From Streptomyces sp. Tu6071 (GTDB lineage: Bacteria; Actinomycetota; Actinomycetes; Streptomycetales; Streptomycetaceae): a DNA stretch of 64,000 nt. The stretch lies in contig NZ_CM001165.1 of NCBI RefSeq assembly GCF_000213055.1, positions 6,222,945-6,286,944 of the forward strand, read 5' to 3'. Below, piece after piece: positions 10,995-20,790 of this stretch; the first letter of the stretch is position 1, and each line of letters begins with the position of its first letter. Made by a program: the position numbers and the translations under genes. The notes beneath the pieces are model-generated. The model saw nothing but the letters and a program-made list of their open reading frames with translations. It was not told the DNA's origin and searched no databases.

Positions 10995-11223
10995 AGCCGT
11001 AGCCGGCGATACCCTCAGCGCCGGGAGAGGGCCCCCGGACCCGGCGAAGGCCGGTGGGGGCCCTGGCCGGGCGACGTCCACCGGCCAGCCCGGTCACCTC
11101 GGGCCCGTACCCCGTAGCGAATCCAGCGAGCCTCCGCATCCATCTCCATGCGACCGCCGCTCCCACCCCCCGCCAGCCCGCCGCACGGGCACCCGCTGTG
11201 CCCCCCGGCGGAGCCGCCTCCGC

Positions 11224-11613
11224 TCAGGCGTCCCAGCCGCCGTACGGCACCGTGATCAGTTCCATGGCGTGGCCCGCGGGGTCCGTGAAGTAGACGCCGT
11301 GGCCGCCGTCGTTGTGGTTGATCGTGCCGGGGTGGCGCTGGTGGGGGTCGGCGTAGTGCTCGATGCCGCGGCGCTTGATCTGTTCGTACGCCGCTGTGAA
11401 CTCCTCCTCGGAGACGAGGAAGGCGTAGTGCTGCGGGGTGATCCGGTCCGCCGGGATCGTCGCGAAGTCCAGGGTGACGCCGTTGCTCAGGGCGACGGCG
11501 ACGAACGGGCCCCACTCGGCGGTGATCTCCAGGCCGAGCAGGCCGGCGAAGAACTCGGCGGACTCCCGGTTGTCCCGGGCGTGGACGATGGTGTGGTTGA
11601 GGGCGACTGACAA
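11224..11613 (-). CDS. VOC-family (glyoxalase/bleomycin-resistance-like) protein
   Basis: This is a 129-aa single-module vicinal-oxygen-chelate protein with the paired beta-alpha-beta-beta-beta layout. It begins SVALNHTIVHARDN, where the His could be a metal ligand, and ends GHGVYFTDPAGHAMELITVPYGG, containing the typical Glu ligand in MELI. The TTG at 11613 is selected because GGAGG lies 6 nt upstream and the homologous region begins immediately; longer readings to 11871 run into the neighbouring intergenic DNA. Family members include glyoxalases, dioxygenases and drug-binding proteins, and nothing here reveals the substrate. It appears monocistronic, divergent from gap. Confidence 0.85.
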   Translation of the reverse strand: MSVALNHTIVHARDNRESAEFFAGLLGLEITAEWGPFVAVALSNGVTLDFATIPADRITPQHYAFLVSEEEFTAAYEQIKRRGIEHYADPHQRHPGTINHNDGGHGVYFTDPAGHAMELITVPYGGWDA

Positions 11614-13231
<1,618 letters not shown>

Positions 13232-13276
13232 GCCGACGAGCAGTACTGATCGCGGGCCGCTGAGGCACCTCGATGC

Positions 13277-13321
13277 GGACAGGGTCCGGGCGGCGCGACT
13301 CGCGCGGCCCGGACCCTGTCC
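13277..13321 (+). terminator. Strong terminator after gap
   Basis: A 21-bp inverted repeat with one internal mismatch and an ACT loop has arms 13277-13297 and 13301-13321 and begins 46 nt after the gap stop. It is followed by a GC-rich repeat area rather than a U tract. Confidence 0.85.
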
Positions 13322-13380
13322 CCGTGCGGGGACCCCGGCATCGGGCCCCGCGTCCCGCGCACGGGCCGGAGCTGTCCCGT

Positions 13381-13463
13381 ACGCGCCGAGCCACCGCGCT
13401 ACCGCGCACGCGCCGAGCCACCGCCACGCGCCGAGCCACCGCGTACGCGCCGCGGCCACCCCG
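13381..13463. repeat. 17-bp tandem repeat upstream of pgk
   Basis: The unit ACGCGCCGAGCCACCGC occurs at 13381-13397, 13408-13424 and 13426-13442, with a degenerate fourth copy starting at 13445. It lies in the otherwise empty gap-pgk interval (13322-13798), in which I see no gene. Confidence 0.75.
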
Positions 13464-13534
13464 GGCCCGCACCCGGCTCACCCCGGGCAGAAACCGGCCC
13501 ACCGGTACCGGAGCGGCACCCCGCACCCGTACGG

Positions 13535-13577
13535 GAGCGGCGCATCGGCCCCACACAGTGAGCGGCGCATCGGCCCC
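13535..13577. repeat. 18-bp direct repeat GAGCGGCGCATCGGCCCC, two copies
   Basis: Exact copies lie at 13535-13552 and 13560-13577 (25-bp period), flanked by GTACGGG/GGTACC palindromic fragments. They sit upstream of pgk; function unknown. Confidence 0.7.
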
Positions 13578-13798
13578 GTACGGGACCGGTACCCCGCCTC
13601 CGCAGAGCCCGCGCGGAGCTCGCGGCGGCTCCGTGTCCCGGCAGCCGGAGAGGCGTTCGCGCGTCGCTCGTCCGGGGGACCGGACGGCACGGCGCGGACG
13701 GCGGCGACCTACGCTGCCTCTCGCGGCTGCCCCGCCGCCCCGCCCGCCGGCGCCGCGCCCTTCGCCACCGTCAGTCAGCCAAGGAGTCTGCAAGTCCC

Positions 13799-15010
13799 AT
13801 GAAGACGATCGACGAACTCATCTCGCAGGGAGTGTCCGGCAAGCGGGTCTTCGTCCGCGCCGACCTCAACGTGCCCCTCGCGGACGGTGTCATCACCGAT
13901 GACGGCCGTATCCGCGCCGTCCTGCCGACCCTCACCGCGCTCGTCGAGGCCGGTGCCAAGGTCGTCGTCGCCTCGCACCTCGGCCGCCCCAAGGGCGAGC
14001 CGGACCCCGCCTTCTCGCTGCTGCCCGCCGCCGAGCGGATCGGCGAACTGCTCGGCCGTCCCGTCGCCTTCGCGCAGGACACCGTGGGCCCCGCCGCGCA
14101 CGAGGCCGTCGACGGCCTGGAGCCCGGTCAGCTCGCCGTCATCGAGAACCTGCGCTTCAACCCCGGCGAGACCAGCAAGGACGACGCCGAGCGCGGGGAC
14201 TTCGCCGAGCGGCTCTCGCACCTCGCGGACGTCTACGTCGGCGACGGCTTCGGCGCCGTGCACCGCAAGCACGCCTCGGTCTACGACCTGCCGAAGCTCC
14301 TGCCGCACTACGCCGGTTACCTCATCGCCACCGAGGTCGGCGTCCTGAAGAAGCTCACCGAGGACGTCCAGCGGCCCTACGCCGTCGTCCTCGGCGGCGC
14401 CAAGGTCTCCGACAAGCTCGGCGTCATCGACCACCTCCTGGAGCGTGCCGACCGCATCCTCGTCGGCGGCGGCATGGTCTTCACCTTCCTCGCCGCCAAG
14501 GGCTACGAGGTCGGTGCCTCGCTCCTCCAGGAGGACCAGATCCCGGTCGTCCAGGAGTACCTGAAGCGCGCCGCCGAGAAGGGCGTCGAGTTCGTGCTCC
14601 CGAGCGACGTCGTCGTCGCGCGCAGCTTCCCCGACCTGAAGGCCAAGGCGCCCACCGAGCACGAGACCGTCGCCGCCGACGCCATCCCGGCGGACGGCAT
14701 CGGCCTCGACATCGGCCCCGAGAGCCAGGCGCGCTACGCCGCCAAGCTCGCCGACGCGAAGACCGTCTTCTGGAACGGCCCGATGGGCGTCTTCGAACAC
14801 CCCGACTTCGCCGACGGCACCCGCGCCGTCGCCCAGGCGCTCGTCGACAGCGAGGGCTTCACCGTGGTCGGGGGCGGCGACTCGGCCGCCGCCGTCCGTA
14901 TCCTCGGCTTCGACGAAAGCGCTTTCAGCCACATCTCGACCGGCGGTGGCGCGAGCCTCGAATATCTTGAGGGCGCAAGCCTGCCCGGCCTCGCCGCACT
15001 GGAGGACTGA
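13799..15010 (+). CDS. pgk: Phosphoglycerate kinase
   Basis: This enzyme transfers the acyl phosphate of 1,3-bisphosphoglycerate to ADP. The N terminus [13 protein letters not shown] is the conserved substrate-binding strand, and [10 protein letters not shown] lies near residue 115. [15 protein letters not shown] near 195 and [12 protein letters not shown] near 358 form the nucleotide-binding side. The length of 403 aa is normal. The ATG at 13799 is the conserved start (MKTIDEL); AAGGAG lies 12 nt upstream, rather far. tpiA begins 6 nt after the stop, so the two are cotranscribed. Confidence 0.97.
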   Translation: MKTIDELISQGVSGKRVFVRADLNVPLADGVITDDGRIRAVLPTLTALVEAGAKVVVASHLGRPKGEPDPAFSLLPAAERIGELLGRPVAFAQDTVGPAAHEAVDGLEPGQLAVIENLRFNPGETSKDDAERGDFAERLSHLADVYVGDGFGAVHRKHASVYDLPKLLPHYAGYLIATEVGVLKKLTEDVQRPYAVVLGGAKVSDKLGVIDHLLERADRILVGGGMVFTFLAAKGYEVGASLLQEDQIPVVQEYLKRAAEKGVEFVLPSDVVVARSFPDLKAKAPTEHETVAADAIPADGIGLDIGPESQARYAAKLADAKTVFWNGPMGVFEHPDFADGTRAVAQALVDSEGFTVVGGGDSAAAVRILGFDESAFSHISTGGGASLEYLEGASLPGLAALED

Positions 15011-15016
15011 ACACCC

Positions 15017-15793
15017 GTGACCACCCGCACTCCGCTGATGGCGGGCAACTGGAAGATGAACCTCAACCACCTCGAGGCCATCGCGCACGTCCAGAAGCTC
15101 GCTTTCGCCCTCTCCGACAAGGACTACGAGACCGTCGAGGTCGCGGTCCTCGCACCCTTCACCGACCTGCGCTCCGTGCAGACCCTGGTCGACGGCGACA
15201 AGCTGAAGATCAAGTACGGCGCCCAGGACGTCTCCGCGCACGACTCGGGTGCCTACACCGGGGAGATCTCCGGTGCCATGCTCGCCAAGCTCAAGTGCAC
15301 GTACGTCGCCATCGGGCACTCCGAGCGGCGCCAGTACCACCGCGAGACCGACGAGCTGGTCAACGCCAAGATCAAGGCCGCCTACAAGCACGGCCTGACC
15401 CCCATCCTCTGCGTGGGCGAGGAGGAGTCGGTCCGCGAGGCGGGCGAGCACGTCGCGCACACCCTCGGCCAGGTCGAGGCCGCCCTCAAGGACCTGCCCG
15501 CCGAGCAGGCCGCCACGATCGTCGTCGCCTACGAGCCCGTGTGGGCCATCGGCACCGGCAAGGTCTGCGGCCCCGACGACGCGCAGGAGGTCTGCGGGGC
15601 GATCCGCGGCAAGCTCGCCGAGCTGTACGACCAGGAGCTGGCCGACGCCGTGCGCATCCAGTACGGCGGCTCGGTCAAGGCGGCCAACGTCGCCGAGATC
15701 ATGGCCCGCCCCGACATCGACGGCGCCCTCATCGGCGGTGCCTCGCTCGACACCGACGAGTTCGTCAAGATCGTCCGTTTCGGCGAGCAGTGA
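15017..15793 (+). CDS. tpiA: Triosephosphate isomerase
   Basis: TpiA interconverts dihydroxyacetone phosphate and glyceraldehyde 3-phosphate. Visible are the N-terminal [10 protein letters not shown] with the active-site Asn and Lys, the electrophile His in AIGHSERR near residue 100, the catalytic Glu in [13 protein letters not shown] near 172, and the phosphate-binding GGSVKAAN near 216. At 258 aa it has the usual length. It starts with GTG 6 nt downstream of pgk and is followed by a hairpin. Confidence 0.97.
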   Translation: MTTRTPLMAGNWKMNLNHLEAIAHVQKLAFALSDKDYETVEVAVLAPFTDLRSVQTLVDGDKLKIKYGAQDVSAHDSGAYTGEISGAMLAKLKCTYVAIGHSERRQYHRETDELVNAKIKAAYKHGLTPILCVGEEESVREAGEHVAHTLGQVEAALKDLPAEQAATIVVAYEPVWAIGTGKVCGPDDAQEVCGAIRGKLAELYDQELADAVRIQYGGSVKAANVAEIMARPDIDGALIGGASLDTDEFVKIVRFGEQ

Positions 15794-15797
15794 GGGC

Positions 15798-15855
15798 CCG
15801 CCCCGGTGCCCGCTCGATCGCGGCCGTGAGCTGCGGTGAGTAGGCGCCGGGGCGG
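15798..15855 (+). terminator. Possible terminator after tpiA
   Basis: CCGCCCCGGTGCC (15798-15810) pairs with GGCGCCGGGGCGG (15843-15855) over 13 bp with one G-U pair, enclosing a 32-nt loop. The large loop makes this tentative; secG follows 127 nt later. Confidence 0.4.
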
Positions 15856-15982
15856 ATCGCCAGTACCCTGACGGGGGCCGGACCGCGTCCACGCGGCGCA
15901 CCGGCCCCCGTCCTCCGCCAGGAGACGGCCCCGCCCCGGCGGGGACCTCTCCCGAGAAGTTCGCTGAAAGTAGGGTCAAGCC

Positions 15983-16219
15983 GTGGTTTTGGGGTTTCAG
16001 ATCGCCCTGATCGTCTTCAGCCTGCTGCTGATGCTGCTCGTGCTGATGCACAAGGGCAAGGGCGGTGGCCTCTCCGACATGTTCGGCGGCGGCATGCAGT
16101 CCTCGGTCGGCGGTTCCTCGGTCGCCGAGCGCAACCTCGACCGGATCACCATCGTGCTCGGGGTGTGCTGGTTCGCCTGCATTGTCGTGCTCGGGCTGCT
16201 GATGAAGTTCGACAACTGA
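15983..16219 (+). CDS. secG: Preprotein translocase subunit SecG
   Basis: SecG is the small accessory subunit of the SecYEG channel. The 78-aa product has two membrane segments (residues about 2-21 and 51-72) separated by a cytoplasmic loop with the family motif HKGKGGGLSDMFGGG. It begins at GTG 15983. The location directly after tpiA is typical of actinobacteria and many other bacteria. No clear ribosome site is seen; a GAAAGTAGGG stretch upstream is a weak candidate. Confidence 0.95.
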   Translation: MVLGFQIALIVFSLLLMLLVLMHKGKGGGLSDMFGGGMQSSVGGSSVAERNLDRITIVLGVCWFACIVVLGLLMKFDN

Positions 16220-16359
16220 GGGACGAAGTACACCCACCGGGGAGCGAGCGCTACGTGTCCGGTACGCCGTCGAAGGACGCGGCCTATCATGGTGACTCGC
16301 GCCCCGGGTGGGTGTAACTCCCTTCCGGGGGTGCGCGTTGGGCCTTGTACGTACACAAA

Positions 16360-16377
16360 CCTCGTACGTGCACGAGG
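16360..16377. promoter_or_regulatory. Inverted repeat CCTCGT-N6-ACGAGG upstream of rbpA
   Basis: An 18-bp imperfect palindrome with 6-bp arms lies about 75 nt before the rbpA start, beside GTACGTACAC and GTACGTGCAC repeats. It could be an operator or a 5' leader hairpin; no regulator is implied by the neighbours. No SigR-type GGAAT-N18-GTT promoter was recognised. Confidence 0.3.
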
Positions 16378-16450
16378 CGCCCGCGGCGGAGCGCGTGGCC
16401 CGGTGACGGGCGCGGCGCCCCGCGGCACCATCACGCAGGGAGTTACGACC

Positions 16451-16786
16451 GTGGCAAGTGGCAACGCGATCCGGGGCAGCCGGGTCGGGGCGGGCCCGAT
16501 GGGCGAGGCCGAGCGCGGCGAGACGGCCCCGCGCCTGCGCATCTCCTTCTGGTGCGCCAACGGGCACGAGACACAGCCGAGTTTCGCGAGCGACGCGCAG
16601 GTCCCCGACACGTGGGACTGCCCCCGCTGCGGTTTCCCGGCGGGGCAGGACCAGGAACATCCACCGGACCCGCCGCGCAACGAGCCCTACAAGACCCACC
16701 TCGCCTACGTGCGCGAGCGGCGCAGCGACGCGGACGGCGAGGCGATCCTCGCCGAGGCGCTGGCGAAGCTGCGGGGCGAGATCTGA
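16451..16786 (+). CDS. rbpA: RNA polymerase-binding protein RbpA
   Basis: RbpA is an actinobacterial protein that binds sigma factor and RNA polymerase and stabilises promoter complexes. The 111-aa product starts ASGNAIRGSRVGAGPMGEAE, the conserved N-terminal tail. It then has the zinc-site pairs FWCANGH and WDCPRCG and ends with the helical sigma-interaction domain containing KTHLAYVRERRS. The GTG at 16451 is chosen over an upstream in-frame ATG at 16289 because AGGGAG lies 8 nt before it and it matches the family start. Near residue 70 DQEHPPDPPRNEPYKTHL is normal. It is monocistronic and followed by a perfect hairpin terminator. Confidence 0.95.
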   Translation: MASGNAIRGSRVGAGPMGEAERGETAPRLRISFWCANGHETQPSFASDAQVPDTWDCPRCGFPAGQDQEHPPDPPRNEPYKTHLAYVRERRSDADGEAILAEALAKLRGEI

Positions 16787-16841
16787 GGCGGGACACCGGC
16801 GGCCGGGCCCCGCGCGGCGACCCGGGGCGGTACGGACGACG

Positions 16842-16871
16842 ACGGCCGGGCACCTGAGGGTGCCCGGCCGT
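16842..16871 (+). terminator. Terminator after rbpA
   Basis: Perfect 13-bp stem, ACGGCCGGGCACC (16842-16854) against GGTGCCCGGCCGT (16859-16871), with a TGAG loop, 56 nt after the rbpA stop. Confidence 0.9.
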
Positions 16872-16912
16872 TCGCGTACCCGGATCCGCGCTGTTCCCGC
16901 AGGTCAGGGCGA

Positions 16913-16935
16913 TTGTCAGTGGGGCCCGTTACGGT
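16913..16935 (+). promoter_or_regulatory. RecA-independent DNA-damage (RecA-NDp/PafBC-type) promoter of the MFS gene
   Basis: TTGTCAGTG (16913-16921), eight bases (16922-16929) and TACGGT (16930-16935) match the consensus tTGTCRgtg-N8-TAnnnT at every defined position. It lies between the rbpA terminator and the MFS coding region. This makes the in-frame TTG at 16913 an implausible start codon for that gene. Confidence 0.75.
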
Positions 16936-17014
16936 CTGCGACAGACGGGAGGCCGTGCGCGTCGTGGCGCGCGGCCCGGAAGCGGGCGGGGGTCGTGTGG
17001 TGGGGGAGACCGTG

Positions 17015-18337
17015 GTGGGCGAGGCGCGCGGGAGCGCGCCCGCCTGGCGGGGCGGGTTCGGGCGCTTGTGGGGCGCGGCGGCCGTGTCGTCGTTCGGGGA
17101 CGCCGTACGGGTCGCCGCGCTGCCCCTGCTCGCCACGACGCTCACGCGGGAGCCGCTGCTCATCGCGGCCGTCTCCGCCTGCGGATACCTGCCCTGGCTG
17201 CTCCTCGGGCTGCTCGGCGGGGCGCTCGCCGACCGGGTCGACCAGCGCCGCGCGATGGTCGCCGTGGATCTCGTACGGGGCGCGCTCGTCGCGGCCTTCG
17301 CGCTCGCCGTCGCGACGGGCCACGCCTCGATCGGGCTGCTCCTCGTCCTCGCCTTCGCGCTCACGAGCATGGAGACCCTCTTCGACAACGCCGCCACCGC
17401 CCTCCTGCCCGTCCTCGTCCCACCGGAGCGACTGGGCAGCGCCAACAGCCGGTTGATGACCGGGCAGCAGCTCGTCAAGACCGTCGTCGGGCTCCCGGCC
17501 GCGCCCCTGCTCCTCGCCGGAGGCGCCGCGCTGCCCTTCGCCACCGACGCGGCGAGCTATCTCCTCGCCGCCGCGCTCGTCGCCCCGCTGCGCCGCGTCC
17601 TGCCCGCGCGACCACCCCGCCCGGCCGCCTCGACGCTGCGCGCCGAGATCGGCGACGGCCTGCGCACGCTCGGCGGGGACCGGGTGCTGCGCGGGCTCTG
17701 CGCCGCCACGACACTCTGCAACGTCGGCGTCGCCTCGCTCGTCGCGACCCTCGTCCTGGTGAGCGGTCGCCACCTCCGCCTCGGCGACGGCGGGTACGCC
17801 CTGCTGCTCACGGCGTACGGGGTCGGCGGGATCGGCGGCGGGCTCCTCGCCACGCCGCTCGCGCGCCGCCTCGGCCAGGCCCGCGCCGTGCTCCTCGCGG
17901 GTGCCGGGCAGATCCTGTGCCTCCTCGTGCTCGGCCTCGCCCCCGGCGGGCTCGTCGCCGGGGCCGCCTTCGCCGTCTTCGGCTGCCTCGGCATGGTGTG
18001 GAACGTCAGCTCGCGCACGCTCATGCAGCGCGCCGTGCGACGGGAGCTGCTCGGCCGGGTCTCCGCCGCCTTCCGTACGTGCGCCGTCGCCGGGGCACCG
18101 TTCGGCGCGCTCCTCGGCGGGGCCGTCGTGCGCTGGTGGGGGCCGGGCGCGCCGCCCTTCCTCGCCGCCGCGTTCTTCGCGCTCTCCGTCCTCGCCCTGC
18201 TCCCGGCCGTGCGGGCGGTGGCGGGCGGACCGGCCGGGGAATCAGGGGACGGCTCGCGGTTGCTGACGAAGAAGGACACCGGCGGTGCCGGGGTACCCGT
18301 ATCGCGCAGTGGCCAAGACGCCTCTGGCGACCCCTGA
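17015..18337 (+). CDS. MFS transporter (drug-exporter-like)
   Basis: This is a 440-aa major-facilitator protein with about 12 hydrophobic segments beginning WGAAAVSSFGDAVRVAALPLLA. The MFS motif-A-like loop LLGGALADRVDQRRAMVAVDL follows the second to third segment. The closest overall style is the EntS/macrolide-type efflux group, exporting small molecules in exchange for protons. Several GTG codons compete as starts; 17015 is chosen because GGGGAG lies 6 nt upstream and the protein then starts just before the first membrane segment. GTG 17012 or 16955 are alternatives. The DNA-damage promoter at 16913-16935 implies induction by genotoxic stress. A natural substrate cannot be named. Confidence 0.88.
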   Translation: MGEARGSAPAWRGGFGRLWGAAAVSSFGDAVRVAALPLLATTLTREPLLIAAVSACGYLPWLLLGLLGGALADRVDQRRAMVAVDLVRGALVAAFALAVATGHASIGLLLVLAFALTSMETLFDNAATALLPVLVPPERLGSANSRLMTGQQLVKTVVGLPAAPLLLAGGAALPFATDAASYLLAAALVAPLRRVLPARPPRPAASTLRAEIGDGLRTLGGDRVLRGLCAATTLCNVGVASLVATLVLVSGRHLRLGDGGYALLLTAYGVGGIGGGLLATPLARRLGQARAVLLAGAGQILCLLVLGLAPGGLVAGAAFAVFGCLGMVWNVSSRTLMQRAVRRELLGRVSAAFRTCAVAGAPFGALLGGAVVRWWGPGAPPFLAAAFFALSVLALLPAVRAVAGGPAGESGDGSRLLTKKDTGGAGVPVSRSGQDASGDP

Positions 18338-18397
18338 TCGTTTAGGTTGGGGGCCGGCGGGGCGGTACGTATGGACGAAAGAAGGCAGAAGTCCCTG

Positions 18398-20050
18398 ATG
18401 AACGCGGAAAGCCGGACCAGGCTCAACCAGACGCCCGAGTGGAACGCTCTCGGCAAGCACCGGGAAGCCCTCGGCGAGGTGCGGTTGCGGGAGCTGTTCG
18501 ACGCCGATCCCGAGCGGGCCTCGCGGTACCGCCTGACGGCCGGTGACCTCTATCTGGACTACTCCAAGCACCTCGTGACGGACGAGACACTCGACCTGCT
18601 CCGTCAGCTCGCGCGGGCGACAGGCGTCGAGAAGCTGCGGGACGCCATGTTCCGGGGCGAGAGGATCAACACGACCGAGGACCGCGCGGTGCTCCACACC
18701 GCGCTGCGCGCGCCGCGCGACGCCGTCATCGAGGTCGACGGCGAGAACGTCGTGCCCGCCGTGCACGCCGTGCTCGACAAGATGGCCGCCTTCGCGGAGC
18801 AGGTCCGCTCCGGGGCCTGGACCGGGCACACCGGCAAGCGCATCAAGAACGTCGTCAACATCGGCATCGGCGGCTCCGACCTCGGGCCCGCGATGGCCCA
18901 CGAGGTGCTGCGCCCGTACACGGACCGCTCGCTGACCGTGCGCTTCGTCTCCAACGTCGACGGCGCCGACCTGCACGAGGCCGTGCACGACCTCGACGCG
19001 GCCGAGACGCTCTTCATCATCGCCTCGAAGACCTTCACGACGATCGAGACGATCACCAACGCGACCTCCGCGCGCTCCTGGCTCCTCGACGCGCTCGGCG
19101 CCGGGCAGGAGGCCGTCGCCAAGCACTTCGTCGCGCTCTCGACCAACGCCGAGAAGGTCGCGGACTTCGGCATCGACACGGCCAACATGTTCGAGTTCTG
19201 GGACTGGGTCGGCGGCCGGTACTCGTACGACTCGGCGATCGGGCTCTCGCTCATGATCGCGATCGGTCCGGACCGCTTCCGGGAGATGCTCGACGGCTTC
19301 CACCAGATCGACGAGCACTTCCGCACCGCCCCGATCGAGGAGAACGCGCCCTTCCTCCTCGGCCTGCTCGGCATCTGGTACGGGAACTTCCACGACGCGC
19401 AGTCGCACGCCGTGCTCCCGTACTCCCACTACCTCTCCAAGTTCACCGCCTACCTCCAGCAGCTCGACATGGAGTCCAACGGCAAGTCCGTGGACCGCGA
19501 GGGCCGTCCGGTGGAGTGGCAGACCGGCCCGGTCGTCTGGGGCACCCCCGGCACGAACGGGCAGCACGCCTACTACCAGCTCATCCACCAGGGCACGAAG
19601 CTCATCCCGGCCGACTTCATCGGCTTCGCGCGGCCCGTGGACGAGCTGGAGCCGCAGCTCGCGGACCAGCACGACCTGCTCATGGCGAACTTCTTCGCGC
19701 AGACGCAGGCGCTCGCCTTCGGCAAGACCCCCGAGGAGGTACGGGCCGAGGGTGTCGCCGACGACCTCGTCCCGCACAAGACCTTCCGGGGCAACCACCC
19801 GACCACGACCGTGCTCGCGCCCGCGCTGAGCCCCTCCGTGCTCGGGCAGCTCATCGCGCTCTACGAGCACAAGGTCTTCGTGCAGGGCGCGGTGTGGGAC
19901 ATCGACTCCTTCGACCAGTGGGGCGTCGAGCTGGGCAAGGTCCTCGCCAAGCGGGTCGAGCCCGCGCTCACCGAGGGCGCCGAGGTCCCGGGGCTCGACG
20001 CCTCGACGAAGACGCTCGTCGCGAAGTACCGGGAGCTGCGCGGGCGCTGA
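18398..20050 (+). CDS. pgi: Glucose-6-phosphate isomerase
   Basis: Pgi interconverts glucose 6-phosphate and fructose 6-phosphate, linking glycolysis with the pentose phosphate operon on the opposite strand. The 550-aa product carries the phosphate-binding [18 protein letters not shown] near residue 152, [12 protein letters not shown] near 187, [10 protein letters not shown] near 209 and the C-terminal block [19 protein letters not shown] near 492. It is the long, bacterial E. coli-type enzyme. The ATG at 18398 ([15 protein letters not shown]) matches the streptomycete homologue start as I recall it; an in-frame ATG at 18371 would add nine residues. A -10-like TAGGTT at 18343-18348 may be its promoter. 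Confidence 0.95.
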   Translation: MNAESRTRLNQTPEWNALGKHREALGEVRLRELFDADPERASRYRLTAGDLYLDYSKHLVTDETLDLLRQLARATGVEKLRDAMFRGERINTTEDRAVLHTALRAPRDAVIEVDGENVVPAVHAVLDKMAAFAEQVRSGAWTGHTGKRIKNVVNIGIGGSDLGPAMAHEVLRPYTDRSLTVRFVSNVDGADLHEAVHDLDAAETLFIIASKTFTTIETITNATSARSWLLDALGAGQEAVAKHFVALSTNAEKVADFGIDTANMFEFWDWVGGRYSYDSAIGLSLMIAIGPDRFREMLDGFHQIDEHFRTAPIEENAPFLLGLLGIWYGNFHDAQSHAVLPYSHYLSKFTAYLQQLDMESNGKSVDREGRPVEWQTGPVVWGTPGTNGQHAYYQLIHQGTKLIPADFIGFARPVDELEPQLADQHDLLMANFFAQTQALAFGKTPEEVRAEGVADDLVPHKTFRGNHPTTTVLAPALSPSVLGQLIALYEHKVFVQGAVWDIDSFDQWGVELGKVLAKRVEPALTEGAEVPGLDASTKTLVAKYRELRGR

Positions 20051-20159
20051 GGGCCGTGCGGGGGCGGGCGATGACGGCGCGCCCCGGGAAAACCGTGTGC
20101 GGTGGCGGGGCGGTCCGGCGAGACCGGGCCGCCCCGTCCCCGTACGAGAGGTGACCCCC

Positions 20160-20673
20160 GTGGAGACCCGTCCGGCCCTGGGAGCGCTCGCCGACCCGGC
20201 GCGGCTGCGGCTCTTCGCCCGCCTCGTCCTCGGTGAGCGCGTCGAGAACGCGCCGCGCGCCCAGCTCGTGCCGCTGCCGCACGCGGGTCTCGTCCGCCGC
20301 GACGGCGACGGCACGCTGCGCGCGCGGCCCTCGGCCTTCCGCACACCGGGCGCCGAGGCGTCCGGGCGGCTGCCCGCGTGGGTGCCCCCGCACCTGGCCG
20401 GGCACTTCCGCGCGGGCCGCCTCGGCTCCGTACCGGCGAGACAGCGCACGCGCGCCGAGCCGCTGACGCGTCTCGCGGAGGCCGAGTTCCGGCCGGACCG
20501 CGCCTGCACGGAGGACGAGGTCAGCGAGACGCTCGCGCGCTACAGCGGGGACCCGTCGGCGCTGCGCCGCTACTGCGTCGAGTACCGGGTGCTGACGCGC
20601 GAGCGGGACGGCAGGCGGGTACCGGCTGGGCGAGGCGGGGACGCGGGCCGCGTACGCGTCCTCGGCGGCCTGA
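20160..20673 (+). pseudogene. Degraded DUF2087-type regulator gene (frameshifted)
   Basis: The frame from GTG 20160 (AGGTGA 5 nt upstream) reads an ArsR-like start (ALADPARLRLFARLVLGE) and then a DUF2087-like domain (FRPDRACTEDEVSETLARYSG, ALRRYC). At 20617-20619 (GGG) the natural continuation shifts by one base. Removing one G gives RRYRLGEAGTRAAYASSAA and a stop at 20671-20673, about 170 aa in total. Left unshifted, the frame runs on for over 1 kb antisense to pgl and opcA, which cannot be real. The helix-turn-helix segment also looks about ten residues short compared with what I expect, so the gene may carry two lesions. A sequencing error in the G run is the alternative explanation. Confidence 0.6.
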
Positions 20674-20702
20674 GGCACAGGCGCCCTGGGTCCGCGACGG
20701 AC

Positions 20703-20738
20703 GAAGGCCCGCACCCGGGTAGTCCGGGGCGGGCCTTC
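20703..20738. terminator. Bidirectional terminator between the DUF2087 remnant and pgl
   Basis: GAAGGCCCGC (20703-20712) and GCGGGCCTTC (20729-20738) form a perfect 10-bp stem, with a smaller CCCGG/CCGGG pairing in the loop, between convergent transcripts. Confidence 0.8.
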
Positions 20739-20790
20739 AGCCGTCGGTGTCGCTCGGGCGACGTCAGCCGTCCGTGTCGCTCAGGCGACG
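20737..20790. repeat. 27-bp tandem duplication across the pgl stop codon
   Basis: Bases 20737-20763 and 20764-20790 are the same 27-bp unit with two differences (unit begins TCAGCCGTCSGTGTCGCTCR). The right copy contains the pgl stop; the left copy lies downstream of the gene, in its 3' flank. A unit of nine codons suggests slippage. Confidence 0.8.

Larger units (their letters stand above)
10345..11223. other. Long non-coding stretch between whiA and the VOC gene
   Basis: I find no supportable gene in these 879 bases. Open frames exist in several phases but are low-complexity Arg/Pro/Gly. The stretch holds a whiA terminator, a short direct repeat, a diverged duplicated block, and GC hairpins at 11029-11063 (GGGCCCCC/GGGGGCCC) and 11063-11088 (CTGGCCGG/CCGGCCAG) that could end the reverse VOC transcript. 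A decayed gene is possible. Confidence 0.5.

Noticed and set aside
10355..11117. Small open frames in the whiA-VOC gap as genes
   Set aside because: Low-complexity Arg/Pro/Gly translations, no convincing ribosome sites, and overlap with hairpins and repeats.
11605..11613. TTGTCAGTC at the VOC gene start as another DNA-damage promoter
   Set aside because: It is the first codons of the coding sequence and no TAnnnT follows at the required 8-base spacing.
13381..13463. CRISPR-like array upstream of pgk
   Set aside because: The repeats are 17 bp and nearly contiguous without unique spacers of regular size.
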